From Blautia faecicola (GTDB taxonomy: Bacteria; Bacillota; Clostridia; Lachnospirales; Lachnospiraceae), in assembly GCF_004123145.1 (NCBI RefSeq), contig NZ_SDKC01000001.1, positions 2,327,501-2,391,500 on the forward strand: a DNA stretch of 64,000 nt, in the 5' to 3' direction. The notes under the pieces were generated by a model that worked only from the letters and a program-made list of their open reading frames with translations, ran no database searches and was not told where the DNA came from. Positions 8,089-15,295 of this stretch are shown here, in pieces. The translations under genes and the position numbers were made by a program. The first letter of the stretch is position 1. Every line of letters begins with the position of its first letter.

Positions 8089-9066
8089 ATGAAAGAATAT
8101 AAGTGGGCTACTCTCGGATGTGGCGTGATCGCCAATCAGCTGGCACAGGCGTTTGCTGCAAACGGACGGAAACTATATTCCGTAGCAAACCGTACGCACG
8201 AAAAGGCAGTTGCTTTTGCTGAGAAATATGGAATTGATAAAGTTTATGATCAGATTGACGATGTATTTTCGGATGATGAGGTGGACATTATCTATATTTC
8301 CACTCCGCATAACACACATATTTCCTACCTTCGGAAGGCTTTACGTGCCGGAAAACATGTACTCTGTGAAAAATCCATTACCCTCAACGCTGAAGAACTG
8401 GAAGAAGCGGTTCGTCTCGCTGAAGAACATCATGTAGTTCTTGCCGAGGCCATGACGATTTTCCACATGCCAATCTACAAGGAACTTCGCAGCCGGATGG
8501 ATGCCGGGGAATTCGGGGAACTTCGGCTTTTGCAGATGAACTTCGGAAGTTACAAAGAGTATGACATGAAAAACCGCTTTTTCAACCGGAATCTCGCGGG
8601 CGGAGCACTGCTTGATATCGGTGTGTATGCGCTGTCTTTCCTTCGCTGGTTTATGTCCTCAAAGCCGGATCAGATTCTCTCTCAGGTAAAATACGCGCCT
8701 ACCGGCGTGGACGAGCAAGCATCAATTCTGCTGAAAAACAAAGAGGAGGAAATGGCTACCGTCATTTTATCTCTACATGCCAAACAGCCCAAACGGGGAA
8801 CGATCTCTTTTGATAAGGCTTACATCGAACTTTTCGAGTATCCGCGGGGCGAAGAAGCCATCATCACTTATACGGAAGACGGTCACAAAGAAGTGATATC
8901 CGCCGGTTCTACCGACCGGGCGCTGGAATATGAAATTGCAGACATGGAAGCGGCAGTTGCAGGAGAAGCGGATCGGATACATCTCGACTATACGATCGAT
9001 GTGATGGATATGATGACCTCGATCCGGAAAGACTGGGGGATGACATATCCGGAGGAAGAACACTGA
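8089..9066 (+). CDS. Gfo/Idh/MocA-family NAD(P)-dependent oxidoreductase
   Basis: A 325-residue dehydrogenase. The Rossmann dinucleotide motif is at the N-terminus (ATLGCGVIANQLA, about 7-19), followed by 'CEKSITLNAEE', the family EKP-like motif with Ser in place of Pro. The C-terminal half is the alpha/beta substrate domain, with 'GGALLDIGVYALSFLRW' (the usual GG-x-x-x-D-x-G/H-x-x-D/H region). The substrate is probably a sugar or polyol but cannot be told from the sequence. It is one of few plus-strand genes, with its own promoter, and it has no partner genes beside it. The start has an AAGGA site. Confidence 0.9.
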   Translation: MKEYKWATLGCGVIANQLAQAFAANGRKLYSVANRTHEKAVAFAEKYGIDKVYDQIDDVFSDDEVDIIYISTPHNTHISYLRKALRAGKHVLCEKSITLNAEELEEAVRLAEEHHVVLAEAMTIFHMPIYKELRSRMDAGEFGELRLLQMNFGSYKEYDMKNRFFNRNLAGGALLDIGVYALSFLRWFMSSKPDQILSQVKYAPTGVDEQASILLKNKEEEMATVILSLHAKQPKRGTISFDKAYIELFEYPRGEEAIITYTEDGHKEVISAGSTDRALEYEIADMEAAVAGEADRIHLDYTIDVMDMMTSIRKDWGMTYPEEEH

Positions 9067-9343
9067 TTTTTCACTCCTGACCGCGGCTATACATAAATAT
9101 GCATATTAGAAACATCTTGCACCTATAAAAAACAAATGCTTGATAAATACTTATTGTTTTTGCAGTATTTATACAACTTTCATACAACTTAAAACTCTTA
9201 TATAACGAGATAAAATACGCTTCACAAATTTTACTCGTTATCGCAGCAATCTCCAAGATTTCATGCAAGCATGAACTTTGGCTCGTTGCTCGCGTAATTT
9301 AAAATTGATCCACTGAATCAATTATTGATATGCAACACAGAAA
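9067..9343. other. Intergenic region with a long imperfect hairpin
   Basis: AT-rich gap with no credible gene. At 9245-9290 an imperfect hairpin has the perfect core TTCATGC-AA-GCATGAA (9260-9275), extended by CCAAG/CTTTGG and AGCAA/TTGCT. Just upstream, ACGAG and CTCGT arms surround AAAT/ATTT. It could be a worn repeat element or a structured 3' end. No 8-bp flanking duplication was found. Confidence 0.45.
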
Positions 9344-9390
9344 AACAGGGGCAGAAAACGATTCTTTCGTCTTCTGCCCCTGTTATTTTT
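9344..9390. terminator. Terminator after purD (works in both directions)
   Basis: Perfect 13-bp stem AACAGGGGCAGAA (9344-9356) with TTCTGCCCCTGTT (9372-9384) and T-rich tails on both strands. It ends the pur operon and may also end the transcript from 8089. Confidence 0.9.
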
Positions 9391-9399
9391 TACCTTATC

Positions 9400-10671
9400 T
9401 TATGCCTCGTCAATCGCTTTTCCAATATCATGACGATAATATTTGTTATCAAACTCTACCAGATCAATTGCTTTATACGCATTCGCTCTCGCCTGTTTCA
9501 GATCGTCTCCTTTTGCTACTACACCCAGCACACGACCGCCGTTTGTCACGATCTGTCCGTCTTTCTTTGCGGTTCCTGCGTGGAATACATAGTAACCTTC
9601 TTTTTCTTTGAATGTATCCAGTCCTTTGATCGGGAAGCCTTTCTGATAAGATACCGGATACCCGTCAGATGCCAGAACGACGCACACGGCTGCGTTGTCT
9701 TCGAATTCCAGATCGATCTGATCCAGCGTTCCGTCAATACATGCCTCAAACACATCGATGATATCGGTCTTCATTCTCGGAAGAACAACCTGTGCCTCCG
9801 GATCACCGAAACGGGCATTGTACTCAAGTACCTTCGGACCGTCTGCGGTCAGCATCAGACCGAAGAAAATGATTCCCTTGAACTCTCTTCCCTCTGCTGC
9901 CATCGCATCTACCGTTGCCTGATAAATATGTGCCTTACAGAATGCATCCACTTCTTCCGTATAGAACGGGCTTGGAGAGAAGGTTCCCATACCACCGGTA
10001 TTCAGTCCCTGATCTCCGTCTTTGGCACGTTTGTGATCCTGCGCGGAAGTCATCGGTTTGATGGTTTTTCCGTCCACATAAGTCAGAACAGATACCTCAC
10101 GACCGGTCATGAACTCTTCAATTACCATCGTATTGCCGGCATTGCCGAATTTTTTATCTTCCATGATCTCTTTGACACCGTCTTGTGCTTCTTCCAGTGT
10201 ATTACAGATCAGTACACCTTTTCCCAGTGCCAGTCCGTCCGCTTTCAAAACGATCGGGAATTTTGCGGTTTCCAGATAGGCAAGCGCTTCCTGCGGATCG
10301 GTAAAGTTTTCATAAGCAGCTGTCGGAATGTTGTATTTTTTCATCAGATCTTTGGAAAATGCTTTGGAGCCTTCCAGGATCGCTGCATTTTTTCTCGGTC
10401 CGAATACACGCAGTCCCTCTGCCTCAAAGGCATCTACCACGCCGCCAACCAGCGGATCGTCCATACCGATGACGGTCAGATCGATCGCTTTTTCTTTTGC
10501 AAAAGCCACCAGTTTGTCAAATTCCATCGCACCGATGTTGACACATTCTGCATATTCTTCAATTCCCGCATTGCCCGGTGCACAGTAGATTTTGTCAACT
10601 TTCGGACTCTGTGCTACTTTCCATGCGATAGCATGTTCTCTTCCGCCGCTCCCTACGATCAGTACTTTCAT
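9400..10671 (-). CDS. purD: Phosphoribosylamine--glycine ligase
   Basis: GAR synthetase joins 5-phosphoribosylamine to glycine with ATP, the second step of purine synthesis. The 423 residues match the normal length. 'VLIVGSGGREHAIAWK' opens the N-terminal domain. The ATP-grasp domain follows with 'PIVLKADGLALGKGVLI' and 'MVIEEFMTGREVSVL'. 'EYNARFGDPEAQ' holds the metal-binding Glu/Asn. It is the last gene of the purE-M-N-D operon, 11 bases after purN, with an AGGAGGAAA ribosome site. Confidence 0.98.
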   Translation of the reverse strand: MKVLIVGSGGREHAIAWKVAQSPKVDKIYCAPGNAGIEEYAECVNIGAMEFDKLVAFAKEKAIDLTVIGMDDPLVGGVVDAFEAEGLRVFGPRKNAAILEGSKAFSKDLMKKYNIPTAAYENFTDPQEALAYLETAKFPIVLKADGLALGKGVLICNTLEEAQDGVKEIMEDKKFGNAGNTMVIEEFMTGREVSVLTYVDGKTIKPMTSAQDHKRAKDGDQGLNTGGMGTFSPSPFYTEEVDAFCKAHIYQATVDAMAAEGREFKGIIFFGLMLTADGPKVLEYNARFGDPEAQVVLPRMKTDIIDVFEACIDGTLDQIDLEFEDNAAVCVVLASDGYPVSYQKGFPIKGLDTFKEKEGYYVFHAGTAKKDGQIVTNGGRVLGVVAKGDDLKQARANAYKAIDLVEFDNKYYRHDIGKAIDEA

Positions 10672-10682
10672 GTCTTTTCCTC

Positions 10683-11306
10683 CTATCTGGATCTTACCAG
10701 TCCGTCCACTACCTCTATCTTATCATTTGCAATCAGATCAATCGCTTTCGGCATGATCACCCATTCTGCCTCTTCCATAACTCTTCGCTGCAGAACTTCC
10801 GGGGTATCTCCCTCTTTCACTTCTACCGCTTTCTGCAGGATAATCGGACCGGTATCCGTTCCCTCATCTACAAAATGCACGGTAGCTCCGGTTACTTTTA
10901 CGCCTCTTTTTAACACACCTTCATGCACTTTCAGTCCATAATAGCCAGTTCCGCAAAAAGACGGGATCAGTGCCGGATGAATGTTGATGATCTTATTCGG
11001 ATATGCCTTCACCATGATCTCCGGAATCACAACCAGACATCCTGCCAGGACTACCAGATCTACATCGTAAGACTGGATCGCTGCCAGAAGCGCCTCGTTA
11101 AATGCTTCTCGCGTCTCATACTGTTTCGGAGAGATGCATCTTGCCTCGATACCATGTTTTTTCGCCCGCTCCAGTGCGTAGGCGTTGGCATTGTTACTGA
11201 TCACAACGGAAATCTCCGCGTTGGTGATGGTTCCGTTTACTATGCTGTCGATGATCGCCTGAAGATTGGTACCGCCGCCGGATACCAGAACTGCCATTTT
11301 TAACAT
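10683..11306 (-). CDS. purN: Phosphoribosylglycinamide formyltransferase (folate-dependent)
   Basis: Third step of purine synthesis: transfer of the formyl group from 10-formyl-tetrahydrofolate to GAR. The 207 residues carry the phosphate loop 'VSGGGTNLQAI', the catalytic 'INIHPALIPSF' (Asn-His) and 'DEGTDTGPII' (Asp). The ATG at 11306 overlaps the stop region of purM by 7 bases (ATGTTAA) and has a GGGAG site; a second ATG three codons on is possible. The overlap indicates translational coupling. Confidence 0.97.
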   Translation of the reverse strand: MLKMAVLVSGGGTNLQAIIDSIVNGTITNAEISVVISNNANAYALERAKKHGIEARCISPKQYETREAFNEALLAAIQSYDVDLVVLAGCLVVIPEIMVKAYPNKIINIHPALIPSFCGTGYYGLKVHEGVLKRGVKVTGATVHFVDEGTDTGPIILQKAVEVKEGDTPEVLQRRVMEEAEWVIMPKAIDLIANDKIEVVDGLVRSR

Positions 11307-12325
11307 AAGGTCACTCCCTTTTCACCTTCTGTGATTTTACCGACAACGTACGGCGTATCGCCTGCTGCACGCATAGCTTCCATGGTCTTGTCCACATCTG
11401 CCGGATCTACGGCAACGATCATACCGATACCCATATTGTAGGTGTTGTACATCATCTGTTCTGCGATATCCCCTTTCTTTGCCATCAGGGTAAAGATCGG
11501 AGGGATCGGATAGCTGTCTTTTTCGATCACTGCGTGAACACCGTCTTTTAACATACGCGGAATATTTTCATAGAATCCGCCACCGGTGATATGGCTGCAT
11601 GCTTTTACGGTCACACCTGCATTTTTTACATTTTTCAGAGCTTTTACATAGATTCTTGTAGGCGCCAGCAGTGCTTCTCCCAGTGTGGTTCCCAGTTCGT
11701 CATAATAGGTATCCAGGGATTCTTTTGTCATATCGAAAACTTTTCTTACAAGAGAAAATCCGTTGCTGTGTACGCCTGTGGATGCCATACCGATCAATAC
11801 ATCTCCGTCTTTCAGGTTTTCGCCGGTGATCATCTCTTTTCTGTCGCAGACACCAACGGCAAATCCTGCCAGATCGTATTCCTCTTCCGGCATCAGACCC
11901 GGATGTTCTGCTGTCTCGCCGCCGATCAGGGCTGCATCGGACTGTACGCATCCTTCTGCCACACCGCTTACGATCTGTGCGATCTTCTCCGGATAGTTCT
12001 TACCGCAGGCAATGTAATCTAGGAAGAATAATGGTTCTCCGCCTGCACAGGCAATATCATTCACACACATGGCAACCGCATCGATTCCGATGGTATCGTG
12101 TTTGTCCATGATCATCGCCAGTTTTACTTTGGTTCCGCATCCGTCTGTTCCGGACAGCAGTACCGGATCTTCCATCTCTTTGATCTTTTTCAGAGAAAAT
12201 GCACCGGAAAATCCGCCAAGTCCGCCAAGAACTTCTTCTCTCATAGTTCTTTTTACATGTTCCTTCATCAGTTCTACGGATTTGTAACCTGCTTCAATAT
12301 CTACTCCAGCTTTCTTGTAATCCAT
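11300..12325 (-). CDS. purM: Phosphoribosylformylglycinamidine cyclo-ligase (AIR synthetase)
   Basis: Fifth step of purine synthesis, closing the imidazole ring with ATP. The protein starts MDYKKAGVDIEAGYK at the ATG at 12325, backed by a GGAGGATC site and the family's conserved N-terminus; the longer open frame to 12352 lacks support. Characteristic blocks are 'LLSGTDGCGTKVKLA', 'CVNDIACAGGEPLFFLDY', 'GGETAEHPG' and 'HITGGGFYENIPR'. It gives 341 residues, a normal length. It lies 29 bases after purE. Confidence 0.98.
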   Translation of the reverse strand: MDYKKAGVDIEAGYKSVELMKEHVKRTMREEVLGGLGGFSGAFSLKKIKEMEDPVLLSGTDGCGTKVKLAMIMDKHDTIGIDAVAMCVNDIACAGGEPLFFLDYIACGKNYPEKIAQIVSGVAEGCVQSDAALIGGETAEHPGLMPEEEYDLAGFAVGVCDRKEMITGENLKDGDVLIGMASTGVHSNGFSLVRKVFDMTKESLDTYYDELGTTLGEALLAPTRIYVKALKNVKNAGVTVKACSHITGGGFYENIPRMLKDGVHAVIEKDSYPIPPIFTLMAKKGDIAEQMMYNTYNMGIGMIVAVDPADVDKTMEAMRAAGDTPYVVGKITEGEKGVTLC

Positions 12326-12354
12326 CTTGATCCTCCATCTGCTCTGCGGCACTT

Positions 12355-12861
12355 TTATTTTGTATAGTTCTTATATCCTACTTCTTTTAATTTTGCGTCT
12401 TTTGCTTCTACTTCTTCTTTCATTTCCTGTGTATATGCTTTCAGGCGGGAGAGCAGCGCATCGTCAGATGTTGCAAGAATCTTTGCTGCGAGAATCGCTG
12501 CATTGGCTCCTCCGTTGATTGCCACGGTTGCCACCGGGATACCGGTCGGCATCTGTACGATCGAATACAGGGAATCTCTGCCTCCCAGAGAAGTGGTATG
12601 CATCGGGATACCGATCACCGGCATCGGGAAAATAGCAGCACACATACCCGGCAGATGGGCAGCCATACCGGCGCCTGCAATGATTACTTTAAATCCTTTC
12701 TCCTCTGCGCTCTTCGCATACTCAAAGAATACATCTGGTTCTCTGTGTGCAGAAATAATCGTCATCTCGTAATCTACGCCTAATTTTTCCAACATTGCTG
12801 CGGCTTTGCTCATCACCGGCATGTCAGAATCACTTCCCATAACAATTCCTACTTTAGCCAT
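12355..12861 (-). CDS. purE: N5-carboxyaminoimidazole ribonucleotide mutase
   Basis: Class I PurE moves the carboxyl group from N5-CAIR to give CAIR. The 168 residues carry the signature 'GSDSDMPVM' near the N-terminus, 'SAHREPD' with the active-site His, and 'AGAGMAAHLPGM'. It is the first gene of purE-M-N-D. The presence of PurE of the mutase type implies a purK elsewhere, which is not in this window. The operon starts at the promoter at 12941-12969, whose leader has repeated TACTTATTAGT boxes. Confidence 0.97.
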   Translation of the reverse strand: MAKVGIVMGSDSDMPVMSKAAAMLEKLGVDYEMTIISAHREPDVFFEYAKSAEEKGFKVIIAGAGMAAHLPGMCAAIFPMPVIGIPMHTTSLGGRDSLYSIVQMPTGIPVATVAINGGANAAILAAKILATSDDALLSRLKAYTQEMKEEVEAKDAKLKEVGYKNYTK

Positions 12862-12884
12862 TGCTTGTCTCCTTTGCTCATAAA

Positions 12885-12969
12885 TACTTATTAGTTCTTC
12901 TTATAAGTAGTTTTAATTAATTCATCCCTACTTATTAGTAATAATACTAAGTCTGTCACTTCTTGTCAA
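12885..12969 (-). promoter_or_regulatory. Promoter of purEMND with repeated operator-like boxes
   Basis: Reading leftward: -35 TTGACA (12964-12969), 17-base spacer, -10 TATTAT (12941-12946). The 11-mer TACTTATTAGT occurs twice (12885-12895 and 12929-12939), 44 bases apart; the second abuts the -10 and spans the likely transcription start, and related ACTAAGT and TTATAAGTAG words lie between and beside them. They could bind a purine repressor. No purine riboswitch was recognised. Confidence 0.65.
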
Positions 12970-12999
12970 TATAAATCATGAAAATTGCCAGGAACAGTC

Positions 13000-13034
13000 A
13001 AAAAAAGAGAACCTCCCCACAGGCTGTTCTCTTT
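13000..13034 (-). terminator. Terminator after the sugar isomerase gene
   Basis: Stem AGAGAAC (13006-13012) with GTTCTCT (13026-13032), extended inside by GCCT/GGGA-type pairs. On the minus strand a run of six or more T follows. Confidence 0.85.
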
Positions 13035-13043
13035 TCTTCTCTG

Positions 13044-13880
13044 TTATCCGATCAGTTGTTCCAGATATTCTTTTCCTGCCAGAATATCTTTTTTCTGTTC
13101 TTCTCCTGAGATTTCTCTCTCGATGGTAATATCTCCGTCATATCCCGCTTCTTTTAACCGTTCGACAAAGACCGGATAATTGACCTTTCCCTGCCCGATC
13201 GGCACTTCTTCTCCAAGAAAATGACCGTCCGTCGGGTATTTTCCGTCTTTTCCGTGGACACCGCGCACATATTCCCCGAAGACCTCCAGCGCATCCACCG
13301 GGTTAGCTTTTCCGTACATTAAAAGATTCGCCGGATCCAGATTCACTCCCACGCATCCTTCGCCCACGCTCTTTTCAATATCCTGCATCGCACGTTTCAA
13401 TGTAACCGGCGTCTCCTGTCCGGTTTCGAATAAGAAGACCTGTCCGTTCTTTTTGCACCGTTCTGCCACTTCTTTGCAGGCGTTCAGTGTTCCCTGATAA
13501 TTAGGATCATATGGATTTTCCGGCATATAGCCTACATGGGTGACAAAATCAATGACACCCAGTTTCTTTGCAAAATCGGAACCTTCCAGAAGCATTCTCA
13601 CGCGCTCTGCCCGATAATCTGCCGGAACCAGACCGAGTGTCAGCTGACCATCATAAAAATCCCAGACTTTCCGTCCGCCCCAGCCACACCAGAATGCACT
13701 GATAGTAATCCCGTGTTTTTCGGCTGCCGCCAGAATCGCTTCTGCTGCCTTCTCATCGTTGATAATTTTCCGCTCCCAGCATACCAGCTGACAGCTCTCC
13801 ATGCCCATCGCACGGACTTCCGCAAATTTTTCATCAATATCTGTGTCCGCTTCCATACGGACGATCACTCCTACCCGCAT
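13044..13880 (-). CDS. Sugar phosphate isomerase/epimerase, xylose isomerase-like TIM barrel
   Basis: A 278-residue AP-endonuclease-2-family TIM barrel. The start is the ATG at 13880 (MRVGVIVRMEAD), preceded by GGAGGGAACAT; the longer frame is unsupported. Metal-binding candidates are seen in 'FLFETGQETP' (Glu), 'GVNLDPANL' (Asp), 'GVHGKDGKY' (His) and 'TIEREISG' (Glu), the usual E-D-H-E ring. It lies 19 bases after the oxidoreductase at 13900-14937, and the pairing of such an isomerase with a Gfo/Idh/MocA enzyme is typical of inositol or sugar catabolic modules. The exact substrate is unknown. Confidence 0.9.
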   Translation of the reverse strand: MRVGVIVRMEADTDIDEKFAEVRAMGMESCQLVCWERKIINDEKAAEAILAAAEKHGITISAFWCGWGGRKVWDFYDGQLTLGLVPADYRAERVRMLLEGSDFAKKLGVIDFVTHVGYMPENPYDPNYQGTLNACKEVAERCKKNGQVFLFETGQETPVTLKRAMQDIEKSVGEGCVGVNLDPANLLMYGKANPVDALEVFGEYVRGVHGKDGKYPTDGHFLGEEVPIGQGKVNYPVFVERLKEAGYDGDITIEREISGEEQKKDILAGKEYLEQLIG

Positions 13881-13899
13881 ATGTTCCCTCCTGTATTTC

Positions 13900-14937
13900 T
13901 CAGATATACATTTCTTTTTTCTCACGAAGATACAGCTTCGCAGCTTCCCACTCTTCCAATGCCTGTTCTACGGATTTTACGCCTTCCTGAAGCGGCGCGA
14001 GAGTGATTTCTTTTCCATCCTGCAGACATTCCAGAAAATACTTGATCTCTGTATAATATGGTCCGAGGTTCGTGATGTTGATACCGGTATTCGTCTGTCC
14101 CTCATACTCCGGATGCAACTCGGGAACAATCTCTGTTCCATCAGCTTTGTATACCGCAAGCCCCGGCTGCCCTGCCTGATTAAAGTAAACAGTTCCTTTT
14201 TCAAAATACGCCCGGAATCCTGCCTGGAATTTCGGTATCGGAGACACATCCCACACCCCTTCTGCTGTAGCAAATACATCACCGAACTCATAGGTGGTAA
14301 TTACCTGATTGATCATACCGGAGTCAAATGTCGTTGCCCGCACTTCAAAATCATCCGGCTCTCCCAGCATGTATCTTAGGAAATCCAGATCATGGATGTG
14401 AAGATCCAGCACGACCGAACCGCTCTTTTTCTCATCATGGAACCATCCCTCAAATCCCCAGCGGACATTGCCGCTCACACGTTGCATCACGATCGATTTA
14501 AGCTTTCCGAGTGTCTTGTTATCGTACACTTCTTTCAGATAGCGGTATTCGTCAAAGGCACGGACCACCTGTCCTACCATGACTTTCACTCCTGTTTCTT
14601 TCTGTGTCTCCAAAAGCAGTTCTCCTTCTTCTCTGGTCAGGCAGACCGGTTTTTCTACCAGAACATTCATGCCCTTTTTCATCGCTGCTACGGCATGCTC
14701 TGTATGCAGGTAGCTTGGAAGGCAGATATGTACTGCATCCAGATTTTCACGTTCGATCAGTTCCATTCCATAAGTATAGGTCCGCGCTTCGGGAAATTCT
14801 GCTGCTGCTTTCTGTAAAAATTCTTCCCGGCAGTCCGCCAGTGCGACCACTTCCACATCCATCTGGGAAGACAGAACTTTTAAGGACAGATAATGAGTAG
14901 TTCCCATTCCGCCACATCCAATGACTCCTACTTTCAT
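13900..14937 (-). CDS. Gfo/Idh/MocA-family oxidoreductase (inositol dehydrogenase-like)
   Basis: A 345-residue NAD(P)-dependent dehydrogenase. The Rossmann motif 'VGVIGCGGMGTTHY' is at residues 2-15 and 'VLVEKPVCLTREEG' is the conserved EKP motif. 'SGSVVLDLHIHDLDFLRYMLG' in shorter blocks (DLHIHDLD) matches the catalytic Asp/His region of inositol and scyllo-inositol dehydrogenases. It is the first gene of a two-gene unit with the isomerase downstream. A MITE (copy B) lies 55 bases before its start codon, so its promoter is either inside or beyond the element. Ribosome site GGAGGTATC. Confidence 0.9.
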   Translation of the reverse strand: MKVGVIGCGGMGTTHYLSLKVLSSQMDVEVVALADCREEFLQKAAAEFPEARTYTYGMELIERENLDAVHICLPSYLHTEHAVAAMKKGMNVLVEKPVCLTREEGELLLETQKETGVKVMVGQVVRAFDEYRYLKEVYDNKTLGKLKSIVMQRVSGNVRWGFEGWFHDEKKSGSVVLDLHIHDLDFLRYMLGEPDDFEVRATTFDSGMINQVITTYEFGDVFATAEGVWDVSPIPKFQAGFRAYFEKGTVYFNQAGQPGLAVYKADGTEIVPELHPEYEGQTNTGINITNLGPYYTEIKYFLECLQDGKEITLAPLQEGVKSVEQALEEWEAAKLYLREKKEMYI

Positions 14938-14992
14938 CTTTTGATACCTCCTCTTGCTGTTTCCTGTGTATTTATGTATTATTTTGTGTTTT

Positions 14993-15134
14993 GTAACTGT
15001 TCAGTACCTTCACAGTTACGAGCCAAAATGCATTTAAAATCACCTTCGGTGATGGCATTTTGGCTTGTATGTCTCAGGATTTTAGCATATTCATGCCAAA
15101 ACACTTCGCGGTACAGTGGCTACTGAATAGTTAC
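14993..15134 (+). mobile_element. MITE copy B (142 bp, TIRs, 8-bp TSD)
   Basis: The ends are GTAACTGTTCAGTA and TACTGAATAGTTAC (one mismatch between the inverted ends). The direct repeat TGTGTTTT flanks it at 14985-14992 and 15135-15142. Internal hairpin: AGCCAAAATGC ... ATCACC-TTC-GGTGAT ... GCATTTTGGCT. The right half (TGTATGTCTC, CATATTCATGCCAAAACAC) matches copy D. It sits directly upstream of the oxidoreductase start at 14937. With the terminator at 15216-15279 it fills this gap. Confidence 0.9.
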
Positions 15135-15215
15135 TGTGTTTTTTGCTTTTTTTCTCTTTTACATTAGCATTGCCTGTAATTTCTGTCAATTTTTATTTTT
15201 ACCTGCTCAAATTTC

Positions 15216-15279
15216 AAAAGCGACCGGAAATCAACTCAGAACTTTTCAAGGTTCTCTCTGATTTCCGGTCGCTTTTTTA
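15216..15279. terminator. Terminator after the M29 aminopeptidase (bidirectional)
   Basis: An 18-base arm AAAAGCGACCGGAAATCA (15216-15233) pairs with TGATTTCCGGTCGCTTTT (15259-15276). T runs follow on both strands. Confidence 0.9.
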
Positions 15280-15295
15280 TCCTCTGTGTACTTTT

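Noticed and set aside
9325-10941. A 538-codon open frame on the plus strand across purD and purN
   Set aside because: It is antisense to two clear purine genes, has Cys/His/Phe-rich composition typical of shadow frames and no ribosome site.
12870-12970. A purine riboswitch before purE
   Set aside because: No three-way-junction core or conserved loop sequences; only short AT-rich repeats.
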